A stretch of 64,000 bases of DNA from an uncultured Blautia sp. (GTDB lineage Bacteria > Bacillota > Clostridia > Lachnospirales > Lachnospiraceae), in assembly GCA_937893675.1 (NCBI GenBank), contig CALBGI010000021.1, forward strand, positions 79,867-143,866, given 5' to 3'. Each line of letters starts with the position of its first letter. The first letter of the stretch is position 1. The notes under the pieces are model-generated. The model was not told the origin of the DNA. It saw only the letters and a list, made by a program, of their open reading frames with translations, and searched no databases. A program made the position numbers and the translations under genes. Shown here one piece after another: positions 16,062 through 24,576 of this stretch.

Positions 16062-16090
16062 AGTTTAGTATAATCAGGCGAAAATGTCAA
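16062..16090 (-). promoter_or_regulatory. rpsT promoter
   Basis: On the minus strand, a consensus TTGACA (16090-16085), a 17-base spacer and TAAACT (16067-16062). The leader of about 80 bases between it and the TTG start contains a CACAGAA/TTCTGTG inverted repeat that could be a regulatory hairpin. Confidence 0.6.
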
Positions 16091-16151
16091 TACATATTTC
16101 CTCTAAAAAATGCGAAAGATAAGGAAAACAGGAAGTTTGGAGGATGAGGAT

Positions 16152-17060
16152 ATGGTGGAAAGCTGTAGGATCCGTACGGACCTTGCCTTGGAGAAGGCGG
16201 AGCGCTTTACGGAGGAAAATGTCGAAATTCGCGGAGTGGAGGTGCGTGAGAATTATAATGAAGAAAAAGATATCCGCACCACGGTGGTCAAAATCCGGAC
16301 GGAAAATGGCGCCAGGGCGATGGGGCGCCCGCAGGGAAATTATATCACCATTGAGGCGCCCAATCTTTCCCTTCCGGATGAGGATTATCACAGAGAGGTC
16401 TCGGAGGAGATCGCCAGTCATCTCCGGCAGCTGATCGATCTGGAAAAAGAAAAATCCATTCTGGTGGTGGGACTTGGCAATCAGAGCATCACCGCGGATT
16501 CCCTGGGTCCCCACGTAGTGGATAATCTCCGCATGACGCGCCACATTATACGGGAATACGGGCTGAAGAGTATGGGCGAGGAAAAAATGCATCGGATCAG
16601 CGGCATCGTCCCCGGCGTCATGGCGCAGACAGGCATGGAGACTTCCGAGATCATCCAGGGCGTGGTTTCGGAGACAAAACCGGATGTAGTCGTTGCCATT
16701 GACGCTTTGGCGGCGAGGAGCACCCGCCGTCTGAACCGCACGATACAGATTACGGACACGGGGATCAATCCGGGCTCCGGGGTGGGCAACCATCGCATCG
16801 GTCTCACCGAGGACAATCTTCAGGTAAAAGTGATCGGCATTGGGGTGCCTACGGTGGTGGATGCGGCTACCATCGTCTACGATTCCATGGCGCACCTTCT
16901 GGAGGCGCTTGATGAGGCAGAGCAGAAGGAGTTTCTGGAGGAAATGATTTCTCCGAATCTGCACAGCATGTTTGTGACGCCGAAGGATGTGGATGAAACT
17001 GTAAAATATTTGAGCTTTACTCTTTCAGAGGGGCTGAATATCGCTTTTGCACAAGTATAA
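16152..17060 (+). CDS. gpr: Germination protease GPR
   Basis: Aspartic-type endopeptidase that degrades small acid-soluble proteins when spores germinate; made as a zymogen in the forespore. From ATG 16152 the protein has 302 residues. The N-terminal IRTDLALE block belongs to the propeptide/cleavage region. VVGLGNQSITADSLGP, HRISGIVPGVMAQTGMET and VVAIDALAARSTRRLN are hallmark GPR blocks, as is the DTGINPGSGVGNHR segment. ATG 16152 has GGAGG at 16139-16143 with an 8-base spacer. An in-frame ATG at 16110 lacks a ribosome site. spoIIP follows after 42 bases, and the pair is a common sporulation arrangement. Confidence 0.95.
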   Translation: MVESCRIRTDLALEKAERFTEENVEIRGVEVRENYNEEKDIRTTVVKIRTENGARAMGRPQGNYITIEAPNLSLPDEDYHREVSEEIASHLRQLIDLEKEKSILVVGLGNQSITADSLGPHVVDNLRMTRHIIREYGLKSMGEEKMHRISGIVPGVMAQTGMETSEIIQGVVSETKPDVVVAIDALAARSTRRLNRTIQITDTGINPGSGVGNHRIGLTEDNLQVKVIGIGVPTVVDAATIVYDSMAHLLEALDEAEQKEFLEEMISPNLHSMFVTPKDVDETVKYLSFTLSEGLNIAFAQV

Positions 17061-17102
17061 TCCAGGGCCTGCTGTCATAAGATACCTTTAAGAGGTGATA
17101 CT

Positions 17103-18287
17103 GTGACGAACTTCCGCAAGGTGTTCTGTATTTTGTTAAGCGTTTGTTTTTTCTGTGCTCTGGCGCTTTTGCCGGAGCCCTATTTTCTGCGGGGCGATGT
17201 GTTTCGGCAGCTTCCCCTGTACAGCTTTTTGAAAGAGGAAGCGCTGACAGCTTCCGCACGGGTGGATACGGAGATGGACAAGCTCCTCATGGAAAACAAT
17301 GCGGCTTATCTGGGGCAGAAGATGCAGCGGGAGAATCAGGCAGCGCCGACCGGAACGGTGCAGGAAGAACAGGAGGCGCAGACGAACGTCCCGGAAGCGA
17401 CACCCCAGGCGCAGACACCGGAAGCGGCAGCTGCACCGGAAAAGGAGGCTGTCCGGGAAGCGGCAGTTCCGGCACTTCCCGCGGCGCAGCCGGTGATCGA
17501 TCTGTCCTTGGAACGCATGGCAGATCCGGATTATGTGCTGCAGGAATTTTTCATTGTGGACGAGCAGACCCGGCCGTCTGAAGAGCAGCTTGACGGGGCC
17601 GGATTTTTGAAAAAGGATTTTTCCCTGCCGGAAGGAGGAGAGGGGCCGCAGATCGTCATTTACCACAGCCATTCCCAGGAAACCTTTGCGGATTCCAGGG
17701 AAGGAGAGCGGGCGGACAGCATTGTGGGGGTGGGAGATTATCTGGAAGAGCTTCTCACAGAAACCTACGGCTATGAGGTGCTTCATGTGACGGAAAAATT
17801 TGATCTCATCAACGGAGAGCTGGACAGAGACGGGGCGTATGATGTAGCCAGGCCCTATATGGAGGAGCTCCTGAAAAAAAATCCTTCGGCAGAGGTGGTC
17901 ATCGATCTTCACCGGGACGGGGTGGCGAAGGACCGGCGTCTGGTTACGGAGATCAACGGAAAACCAACCGCGCAGATCATGTTTTTTAACGGTCTGTCCT
18001 ACACGCTGGAGAAGGGGGCGCTTTCTTATCTGCCGAATCCCTATCTTATGGATAATCTGGCCTTTTCCTTTCAGCTGGAATATCAGGCGGCTCTTTATTA
18101 TCCGGAGCTTTTCCGGGGGATTTATCTGGCAGGGTATCGTTATAATCTTCATTTAAAACCCAGAGCGATCCTTCTCGAGGCCGGAGCGCAGACGAATACG
18201 GTGCAGGAAGTAAAAAATGCTATGGAACCCTTTGCGCAGCTTCTGGATAATGTGCTGAGAGGGGGCGCGGGGGAAAATACATCTTGA
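17103..18287 (+). CDS. spoIIP: Stage II sporulation protein P (SpoIIP)
   Basis: Peptidoglycan amidase/endopeptidase of the DMP engulfment complex. Of 394 residues, an N-terminal signal anchor (VFCILLSVCFFCALALL) is followed by a low-complexity Gln/Ala/Pro/Glu linker (about 75-130). The SpoIIP catalytic domain follows from about 175: IVIYHSHSQETF, VVIDLHRDG and ILLEAGAQTNTVQE carry the zinc-type His and Glu residues. GTG 17103 has AAGAGGTGA upstream. It lies behind gpr, and its 3' end overlaps the promoter of the next gene. Confidence 0.95.
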   Translation: MTNFRKVFCILLSVCFFCALALLPEPYFLRGDVFRQLPLYSFLKEEALTASARVDTEMDKLLMENNAAYLGQKMQRENQAAPTGTVQEEQEAQTNVPEATPQAQTPEAAAAPEKEAVREAAVPALPAAQPVIDLSLERMADPDYVLQEFFIVDEQTRPSEEQLDGAGFLKKDFSLPEGGEGPQIVIYHSHSQETFADSREGERADSIVGVGDYLEELLTETYGYEVLHVTEKFDLINGELDRDGAYDVARPYMEELLKKNPSAEVVIDLHRDGVAKDRRLVTEINGKPTAQIMFFNGLSYTLEKGALSYLPNPYLMDNLAFSFQLEYQAALYYPELFRGIYLAGYRYNLHLKPRAILLEAGAQTNTVQEVKNAMEPFAQLLDNVLRGGAGENTS

Positions 18288-18311
18288 AAAGGTTCCTTGA
18301 AATGCTATAAT
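18284..18311 (+). promoter_or_regulatory. Promoter of the DeoR-family regulator
   Basis: TTGAAA (18284-18289), a 16-base spacer and TATAAT (18306-18311), starting within the last codons of spoIIP. Confidence 0.7.
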
Positions 18312-18347
18312 AAAGTTGGATAAATACATAGAAGGATGGATATTCCT

Positions 18348-19115
18348 GTGAAAAAGAGTGAAAGATGTCTTGCGATATTGGAGATACTTCAGAAACAGCA
18401 TAAAGTGTCCGTGAATGAGCTGGCACAGAGATTTGGCATATCGGAGATGACCGTGCGCAGAGATTTGAATTCTCTGGCATGCCAGTATAACATTTCGAGG
18501 ACGCACGGAGGCGCAGAGCTGGGCAATCAGCCGGTTGTCCGGATGATTTCTTTTGATGAATCCCGGATTGCGCACAAGGATGCCAAGGAGAAGATCGCAG
18601 CGCTGGCGGCAACCATGATACGCAATGGCCAGCGGATATTTGTAGATGCCGGCTCCACCACCAGGATTATGCTGAATTATCTGGACGAGGAAACACGGGC
18701 TGTGGTGGTGGTGAATCATTTGAAGGTGGCGGAGCAGGCGCTCCAGTTTGCCAATCTTTCCGTCATCATGCTGGGAGGAGATATGATCCGTATTACCAAC
18801 TGCAGTTCCGGTCCTGTTGCGGAGGAGCAGCTGAAAAAATATCCGCTGGACATTGCCTTTATCGGAGCAGCGGCGATCGGTACGGATGGAAAGCTGTATG
18901 ACGGGTACTCTCCGGAGGCCCGCCTCAAAAGCTCTATTTTTTCGGTGGCGCAGAAAGTTTATGTTCTGGCAGATTCCTCTAAGATCAACACGTATGATCT
19001 GAATGAATTTGGAAGCCTTTCCCAGATTGACGGCCTGATTACGGATTCCGGAATTGATGAGGAGGGAATGCTTCTCATGAAACGCCATCGGGTCAATGTG
19101 ATGGTGGCAGAATAA
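18348..19115 (+). CDS. DeoR-family sugar-phosphate-responsive repressor
   Basis: A 255-residue transcription regulator. The N-terminal HTH_DeoR (RCLAILEILQKQHKVSVNEL, GISEMTVRRDLNSL) precedes the DeoR sensor domain (VDAGSTTRIMLNYL, VVVVNHLKVAEQAL, DIAFIGAAAIGTDGKL, VLADSSKI). This fold usually binds a phosphorylated sugar. GTG 18348 is chosen because GAAGGA lies about 10 bases upstream; ATG 18336 overlaps that site. It has its own promoter and terminator and precedes the sugar operon. Repeated AACGAACAT-like sites between them are probably its operators. Confidence 0.9.
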   Translation: MKKSERCLAILEILQKQHKVSVNELAQRFGISEMTVRRDLNSLACQYNISRTHGGAELGNQPVVRMISFDESRIAHKDAKEKIAALAATMIRNGQRIFVDAGSTTRIMLNYLDEETRAVVVVNHLKVAEQALQFANLSVIMLGGDMIRITNCSSGPVAEEQLKKYPLDIAFIGAAAIGTDGKLYDGYSPEARLKSSIFSVAQKVYVLADSSKINTYDLNEFGSLSQIDGLITDSGIDEEGMLLMKRHRVNVMVAE

Positions 19116-19144
19116 AAGAAGTCCTGCGGGGCTTCTTTTTTTTG
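19115..19144 (+). terminator. Terminator after the DeoR regulator
   Basis: A 10-bp stem with one T-G pair (19115-19124 with 19129-19138) has a TGCG loop and is followed by further T residues. It separates the regulator from the sugar operon. Confidence 0.85.
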
Positions 19145-19155
19145 CCTCCAAATAA

Positions 19156-19186
19156 AACGAACATTTATACCTGCGAAAACGAACAT
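19156..19186. promoter_or_regulatory. Paired operator-like sites AACGAACAT, 22 bp apart
   Basis: Two identical AACGAACAT copies (19156-19164 and 19178-19186) lie exactly 22 bases apart, on the same face of the helix. Related copies follow at 19276-19284 and 19404-19412, with an inverted copy at 19364-19371. The rest of this 320-base intergenic stretch is AT-rich and holds no gene. Confidence 0.6.
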
Positions 19187-19275
19187 AAAAATATTTTTTG
19201 GAAATGCTGGAAACATCATGAATATGGATAAAATTGAAAAATACGAAAGAAAAATCGAACAAAAAATTGGGTAAA

Positions 19276-19284
19276 AATGAACAT
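19276..19284 (+). promoter_or_regulatory. Operator-like site AATGAACAT
   Basis: One mismatch from the AACGAACAT pair at 19156 and 19178; upstream of the operon promoter. Confidence 0.4.
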
Positions 19285-19336
19285 GTAAAAGAAGAAATGC
19301 ACAAAATAATTTACAGAATATTGGGCATTTATGAAA

Positions 19337-19365
19337 TTGAAATCTAAAATTCAATGTGCTAATAT
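19337..19365 (+). promoter_or_regulatory. Promoter of the sugar transport/catabolism operon
   Basis: TTGAAA (19337-19342), a 17-base spacer and TAATAT (19360-19365). An inverted operator-like core, ATGTTCGT (19364-19371), overlaps the -10, which suits repression. Confidence 0.7.
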
Positions 19366-19436
19366 GTTCGTACAAACAAATGGAAACGGCCAATTCCGAA
19401 CAAAACAAACATAAAAAGAAAAGGGAGGGTTTTCCT

Positions 19437-20420
19437 ATGAAGAAAAAACTGATTGCGGCACTTTTGGCAAGTGCGATGGCAGTGACCATGGTGTCCGGTG
19501 TTACGGTAATGGCAGAGGAAAAGGAAGAGAAAGAAAGCTATACCATCGGATTTTCTCCGTATACACTGACAAATGAATATTTTACAGCGGTTCTTGACGG
19601 TGTAAAAGCCGCTTGTGAGGAAACCGGCAGCGAGCTTCTGTATTTTGATCCGCAGAATGACCCGACACAGCAGGCTTCCCAGATTGACGATATGATCGCC
19701 AGCGGAATTGATGCTCTGATTTATATTCCTTATGATTCCGCAGGAGCACAGACCGTTCTTCAGACCTGCAAGGACGCAGGCGTGAAGGTTATCAATGTGG
19801 ACAATGTTATTACGGAGGATGACTATGATCTGGTAGACGGAATCATCGCTTCCGATAATACACAGCTTGGCTATCTGTCCGGACAGTGGGTTGCTGAAAA
19901 CCATCCGGATGGCGCAAATATCCTGACCGTTCATCTCCAGACTGCAGAATCCTGCATCATCAACGTGGAAGGCTTCTGGAAGGGTATTGAGGAAAACACA
20001 GAGAACAAAGATGCCTTCAAAGATGTTCAGGTTGTCGAGGGAGAGGGCTCCACAGAGACTTCCTTCAACGTAGTGTCTGACGCTCTGCAGGCCCATGATG
20101 ATATTGATGTTATTTACTGCATCAACGATACTTCCGCATTAGGTGCGGTACAGGCAGTTGAGGATGCAGGCAAGACCGGCGAGATCGACATTCTTGGAAA
20201 AGACGGCGCTCCCATCGGAAAGCATGCCATCAAAGACGGAACCATGGTACAGAGTTCTGCGCAGAGACCCACCTACATGGGCTATATGGGCGTGAAGGAA
20301 GCCATTGATGTTCTGGACGGAAAAGAAATTGAGTTCAATACAGCGATTGAATCTTACAGCATTACTGCAGACAACATTGACGATTACGACTTAGATGCCT
20401 GGGATTCTCTGGAGGAATAA
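19437..20420 (+). CDS. Sugar ABC transporter substrate-binding protein (RbsB-like)
   Basis: A 327-residue periplasmic-binding-protein-like domain of the ribose/galactose type. Key blocks are YTIGFSPYTLTNEYFTAVLD, LYFDPQNDPTQQASQIDDMI, GIDALIYIPYDSAGAQTV and VIYCINDTSALGAVQAVEDA. The signal peptide (KKKLIAALLASAMAVTMVSG then VTVMAEE) ends in an AxA-like VMA site and has no lipobox cysteine. Gram-positive binding proteins are normally lipoproteins, so this one may be released or held by its permease. It is the first gene of the operon, and a strong terminator-like hairpin follows it. Confidence 0.9.
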   Translation: MKKKLIAALLASAMAVTMVSGVTVMAEEKEEKESYTIGFSPYTLTNEYFTAVLDGVKAACEETGSELLYFDPQNDPTQQASQIDDMIASGIDALIYIPYDSAGAQTVLQTCKDAGVKVINVDNVITEDDYDLVDGIIASDNTQLGYLSGQWVAENHPDGANILTVHLQTAESCIINVEGFWKGIEENTENKDAFKDVQVVEGEGSTETSFNVVSDALQAHDDIDVIYCINDTSALGAVQAVEDAGKTGEIDILGKDGAPIGKHAIKDGTMVQSSAQRPTYMGYMGVKEAIDVLDGKEIEFNTAIESYSITADNIDDYDLDAWDSLEE

Positions 20421-20463
20421 TTCCTGCGGATATGAGCAGAATCTGAAACAGGGGTTCTTTGAC

Positions 20464-20503
20464 AAAGCGGGCGTTGCGGTACGAAGCAACGCCCGCTTTT
20501 TTG
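20464..20503 (+). terminator. Intra-operon terminator/attenuator after the binding protein gene
   Basis: A perfect 14-bp stem (20464-20477 with 20486-20499) is followed by TTT. Partial read-through would give more binding protein than transporter. Confidence 0.85.
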
Positions 20504-20528
20504 AAAAAATCAGGAGAGGAAGCATCAT

Positions 20529-22019
20529 ATGAGCGAAACAAAGCTGTTAGAGATGAGCAATATAACAAAAGCCTTTGCCTCGAACGTTGTGTTAAACGGT
20601 GTGAATCTTTCCGTCGGGGAAGGGGAAGTGGTTGCGATCCTGGGCGAGAACGGGGCAGGAAAATCCACCCTGATCAAGATCCTCGGCGGGATTTACAAAG
20701 CGGATTCCGGAGAGATCCGCATTCACGGAGCGGTAAAAAATATTACCTCCTCCGCCATCGCGGGAGAAAACGGGATTCGTATTATTCACCAGGAAATTGT
20801 CCTGGTACCTGACAGGACCATCGCGGCGAACGTATTTCTGGGCCGTGAGCCAAAAAATAAAATGGGGCTTGTGGATGTGCGGGAAATGGAGGCGCAGACA
20901 CAGAAACTGATCGATGATCTACATCTGAATCTCAAAGCGGATGCGCTGGTGAGAGACCTTACCATGGGAATGCAGCAGCTGGTTGAGATTATCAAGGCAA
21001 TATCAGCGGATGCGAAAATTGTCGTTATGGATGAGCCGACCTCTTCGCTGTCCCAGGGGGAAGTGGAGATTCTTTTTGGGATTATCCGCCTTCTGCAGAA
21101 GAAGAAAATCGGGATCATCTATATTTCACATAGACTGGAGGAACTGTTTGCCATCACGGACCGCATTGTAGTGCTCCGTGACGGAAAAATGGTGGGCGAT
21201 CTCTGCACGAAAGAGGCTAAGAAGGAAAAACTGATTCAGCTGATGGTGGGCAGAGAGCTCGCAAACTTTTATACCAGAAATGCGCATACCATCGGAGAGG
21301 TGGCATTGGAAACGAAGGGGCTGTCCCACAGCAAATATTTTCGAGATGCCAGCTTTACCGCGCGCTACGGAGAGATCGTGGGCTTCGCCGGGCTGGTGGG
21401 CGCCGGCCGCACGGAGCTGATGAAGACGATCTTTGGCGCTTATCCAAAGAGTGCCGGCGAAATTTTTCTGGATGGCAAAAAAACGGAGATCAAAAAGCCG
21501 GGAGATGCCATTGCCAACGGAATTGCGTATGTTTCGGAGGACAGGAGAGGCGAGGGACTGATCCTGAAAAACGATGTACGTTTTAACATGGGGCTTGTAT
21601 GTCTGGCGGATTTTGTAAAGGGGATCCATGTGAAGAATGGAAAATGGAACGAGATGGTGGAGAATTACCGCAAGAAGTTTTCCATTAAAATTACATCCTC
21701 AAGTCAGCTGGCAGGAAACCTAAGCGGCGGAAACCAGCAGAAAGTGGTTTTGAGCAAATGGCTTGCCAGCCGCCCGAGAGTCATTATTCTGGATGAGCCT
21801 ACCCGCGGTATTGATGTGGCGGCAAAGGCGGAGATATATGCGATCATTGATGAGCTGGCGGCGGCCGGAGCATGCATCATCATGGTTTCTTCGGAGCTTC
21901 CGGAGATCATCAACATGTGCAACCGGTGCTATGTCATGTGTGAGGGAAGGATCACCGGGGAGCTTTCGGAACAGGAGTTTTCCCAGGAGGCGATGATGTC
22001 CCTTGCTACGAAACGATAA
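20529..22019 (+). CDS. Sugar ABC transporter ATPase, two ABC domains (RbsA-like)
   Basis: A 496-residue double ATPase. The first domain has a Walker A of GENGAGKST and a Walker B of VVMDEPTSSLS, but its signature is LTMGMQQ instead of LSGGQ. The second has a degenerate Walker A (GLVGAGRTELM), a proper signature LSGGNQQK and Walker B VIILDEPTRGID. This unequal pattern is typical of RbsA/MglA. A good ribosome site (CAGGAGAGGA) precedes ATG 20529. It energises the permease encoded 47 bases downstream. Confidence 0.93.
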   Translation: MSETKLLEMSNITKAFASNVVLNGVNLSVGEGEVVAILGENGAGKSTLIKILGGIYKADSGEIRIHGAVKNITSSAIAGENGIRIIHQEIVLVPDRTIAANVFLGREPKNKMGLVDVREMEAQTQKLIDDLHLNLKADALVRDLTMGMQQLVEIIKAISADAKIVVMDEPTSSLSQGEVEILFGIIRLLQKKKIGIIYISHRLEELFAITDRIVVLRDGKMVGDLCTKEAKKEKLIQLMVGRELANFYTRNAHTIGEVALETKGLSHSKYFRDASFTARYGEIVGFAGLVGAGRTELMKTIFGAYPKSAGEIFLDGKKTEIKKPGDAIANGIAYVSEDRRGEGLILKNDVRFNMGLVCLADFVKGIHVKNGKWNEMVENYRKKFSIKITSSSQLAGNLSGGNQQKVVLSKWLASRPRVIILDEPTRGIDVAAKAEIYAIIDELAAAGACIIMVSSELPEIINMCNRCYVMCEGRITGELSEQEFSQEAMMSLATKR

Positions 22020-22066
22020 CAGGGCGGACAGCCTGACAAGATTAAAAACATATAGGAGGTCTGGAC

Positions 22067-23035
22067 ATGGGCGCAGAAAGTAAAAAAGCAATCCCAGGCG
22101 TAGATTTTTTTAAGAGAAACATAGGTACGATCATCGGTCTGCTTCTTCTGGTTGTGGTGATTTCCGTCTCCACACCAAGGTTTCTGACGGGTTCCAATCT
22201 TTTGAACCTGCTGAAATCCAACTCGGTAAATGCGATCATCAGCTGCGGTATGCTGATGGCGATCCTTATGGGAGAAATTGATATTTCCGTGGGCTCTACT
22301 GTGGGTCTTACCGGTATTATCGGCGCGTATATGATGACGAACGCAGGACTGCCGGTGCCGGTTACCGTGCTCATCTGCCTTGGCGTGGGAGCGCTTGTCG
22401 GCATTGTCAACGGTGTTGCGATTTCTTATCTCAAGGTGCCGGCTTTTGTGGCAACGTTGGCGACTCAGAGCATCGGCAGAGGACTTACGGAAATTATTTC
22501 CGGCGGCGTTACCATCCGCGTGCGCAACGATGCCTACACGGCAATCGGAAACGCGGAGATCGGCGGAATTTCCATTATCATTGTATACGCGGCTGTGGTC
22601 GTGGTGTTTACCTGGTTTTTGCTGAACCGTACACGGTGCGGATATTACATTTACGCATTGGGCGGCAACAAGATGGCAGCGCAGTATTCCGGCGTCAATG
22701 TGCGCAAATATAATATGATCCCCTATATCCTCATCGGTCTGTTCTGCGGACTGGGCGGACTGATCTGGTCTTCGAGACTCGGATCCGCGGCAGCAACGCT
22801 CGGCAACGGTTTTGAGATGGACGCCATTGCGGCGGTTGTGATCGGCGGAACCAGCATGTCCGGCGGTGTTGGTACCGTGGGAGGAACCTTCATCGGTATT
22901 CTGATCATCGGTGTGATCACCAATGGTCTGAACCTGATGGGGATCAATTCCTTCTGGCAGGGTGTGTTCAAAGGAATCATCATCCTGGCGGCAGTCGTGA
23001 TCGACATGGTTCGTAAGAGCAAGGCAAAAGAGTGA
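22067..23035 (+). CDS. Sugar ABC transporter permease (RbsC-like)
   Basis: A 322-residue membrane protein of the BPD_transp_2 family with about 8-10 hydrophobic segments. Typical blocks are GEIDISVGSTVGLTGII, VPAFVATLATQSIGRG and GFEMDAIAAVVIGGTSMSGG. It forms the channel with the preceding ATPase. AGGAGGT lies before the ATG. The substrate is probably a pentose, hexose or polyol, judged from the kinases that follow. Confidence 0.93.
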   Translation: MGAESKKAIPGVDFFKRNIGTIIGLLLLVVVISVSTPRFLTGSNLLNLLKSNSVNAIISCGMLMAILMGEIDISVGSTVGLTGIIGAYMMTNAGLPVPVTVLICLGVGALVGIVNGVAISYLKVPAFVATLATQSIGRGLTEIISGGVTIRVRNDAYTAIGNAEIGGISIIIVYAAVVVVFTWFLLNRTRCGYYIYALGGNKMAAQYSGVNVRKYNMIPYILIGLFCGLGGLIWSSRLGSAAATLGNGFEMDAIAAVVIGGTSMSGGVGTVGGTFIGILIIGVITNGLNLMGINSFWQGVFKGIIILAAVVIDMVRKSKAKE

Positions 23036-23071
23036 GGCGGAAATCTCCCCAGGAAAGGACAGTGAGAAGCG

Positions 23072-24559
23072 ATGGCTTTTGCGGGAATGGATGTGGGAAC
23101 CAGCGGATGCAAGCTGCTGGTCTATGATTTGGATGGAAACGTGATTTTTCAGTCTTCCAGAAAATATGCAGAGGAAGGAACCGGCGGACACAGAGAGCTG
23201 AATCCGGAGGTGGTCCTGAGCGCGGTGAAGGAGCTTCTGAAAGAAGCGGGAAAAGAATGCCCGGCCTCCATTGAGGCTATGGCGGTGACAAGCCTTGGGG
23301 AATCCGTGGTGTGTCTGGATGAAAATGACAGGGTTCTGGCAAACTCCATGCTTACGGGAGACTGCCGCGGGATCGCGGAAACCGGGGAGATTGTTGAGAC
23401 GCTTGGAGCAAAGCGGATTTTTGAGACAACAGGGCTTCCGCCGAACGAGCTTTACGGCCTGCCGAAATATATGTGGCTGAACCGCAGCACAGATGCGGTG
23501 AAACGGGCAAAAGCGATTTTGTATTATGAAGATTTTGTGGGCTATATCCTCACGGGGCAGAGGAAGGTGAGCTATTCCTCTGCGGCCAGAAGCATGGCCT
23601 TTGATATCCGGAAATTTTCCTGGGCATCCGATTTTCTGGCACTTGCGGGAATCCGGCCAGAACAGATGTCGCAGCCGGTGGCACCCTTTACCGTCATCGG
23701 GACTGTTTTGCCGGAGGTGGCGGATGAGCTGGGGCTGGACCGGGAGATGAAGCTTGTGGCAGGCGGGCACGATCAGACCTGCGCGGCTCTTGGAAGCGGG
23801 CTTCTGCACATGCAGGAGGCGGAAGTGGGCATGGGAACCTGCGAATTTATGTTCACCATGCTCCCGGAAGCAAAGATGACTCCCTATATGTTTGAGAATG
23901 ATTTTACCTGTATTCCCTATGTGTTTCCGGAAACCTATCTGACCAGCATCGAGGTGACAACCTGCGGCGCGCTGAAAAACTGGGCCAGAGATACCATATT
24001 CCGGGATATCCGGGAAAAGTGCAGAGAAAGAAACGAGAATTTTTTTGCCTGCATGGATGCAATGGCGTCAGAGGTGAAAACAGAGGTGCTGGTGCTTCCG
24101 CAGTTTGGCTCATCCGGAAATCCGGATCTGTCCATGGATGCGAGAGGAACGATTGCCGGCCTTACCATCCATACCCGTCCGGAGGAGCTTTACCGGGCGA
24201 TCCTGGAGGGCATGGCTTTTCAGATGTATCTGGCCTATGAGCGGATGAAGGAGCTTGGAACAGATATGCGCCGGATGGTGGCCACAGGCGGCGGAGCAGC
24301 GTCGGAGCTGACCCTTCAGATCCGGGCAGATGTGTTCGGAATGCCGGTTTATGCCCAGGAGAGCGCAGAATCCGGAACGCTGGGCTGTATGCTGATGGCG
24401 GCGACAGCGGTGGGCGCCTACGCCTCCGTGGAGGAAGGGATCGCCCGGGCGGTAAAAGTCAGAAAGGTCTTTCGACCGGATGAGGAAATGCATCGGTATT
24501 ACAAAGAAAAATTTAAGCGATACAAGGCACTTTATGAAGTGATGTACGATTTTAAATGA
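23072..24559 (+). CDS. FGGY-family carbohydrate kinase 1
   Basis: A 495-residue ATP-dependent sugar kinase. GMDVGTSGCKLLVYDLDGNV is the N-terminal phosphate loop, with the catalytic-Asp region in LTGDCRG, then AGGHDQTCAALGSG and the C-terminal ATP site VATGGGAASELTLQIRADV. It differs clearly from the second kinase in this operon, so the two probably act on different sugars or ends of one pathway. The substrate cannot be told from the sequence. Confidence 0.88.
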   Translation: MAFAGMDVGTSGCKLLVYDLDGNVIFQSSRKYAEEGTGGHRELNPEVVLSAVKELLKEAGKECPASIEAMAVTSLGESVVCLDENDRVLANSMLTGDCRGIAETGEIVETLGAKRIFETTGLPPNELYGLPKYMWLNRSTDAVKRAKAILYYEDFVGYILTGQRKVSYSSAARSMAFDIRKFSWASDFLALAGIRPEQMSQPVAPFTVIGTVLPEVADELGLDREMKLVAGGHDQTCAALGSGLLHMQEAEVGMGTCEFMFTMLPEAKMTPYMFENDFTCIPYVFPETYLTSIEVTTCGALKNWARDTIFRDIREKCRERNENFFACMDAMASEVKTEVLVLPQFGSSGNPDLSMDARGTIAGLTIHTRPEELYRAILEGMAFQMYLAYERMKELGTDMRRMVATGGGAASELTLQIRADVFGMPVYAQESAESGTLGCMLMAATAVGAYASVEEGIARAVKVRKVFRPDEEMHRYYKEKFKRYKALYEVMYDFK

Positions 24560-24576
24560 AAATGGAGGAAAAATAC

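Noticed and set aside
16050..16075. Forespore (sigma G) promoter for gpr
   Set aside because: A GCATG box and an AT-rich -10-like stretch exist, but the -10 does not match the sigma G consensus well enough to annotate.
21929..23809. Long open frame of 626 codons on the minus strand
   Set aside because: It lies opposite the RbsC-like permease and kinase 1, has no ribosome site and no recognisable domain, and its composition is that of a shadow frame.
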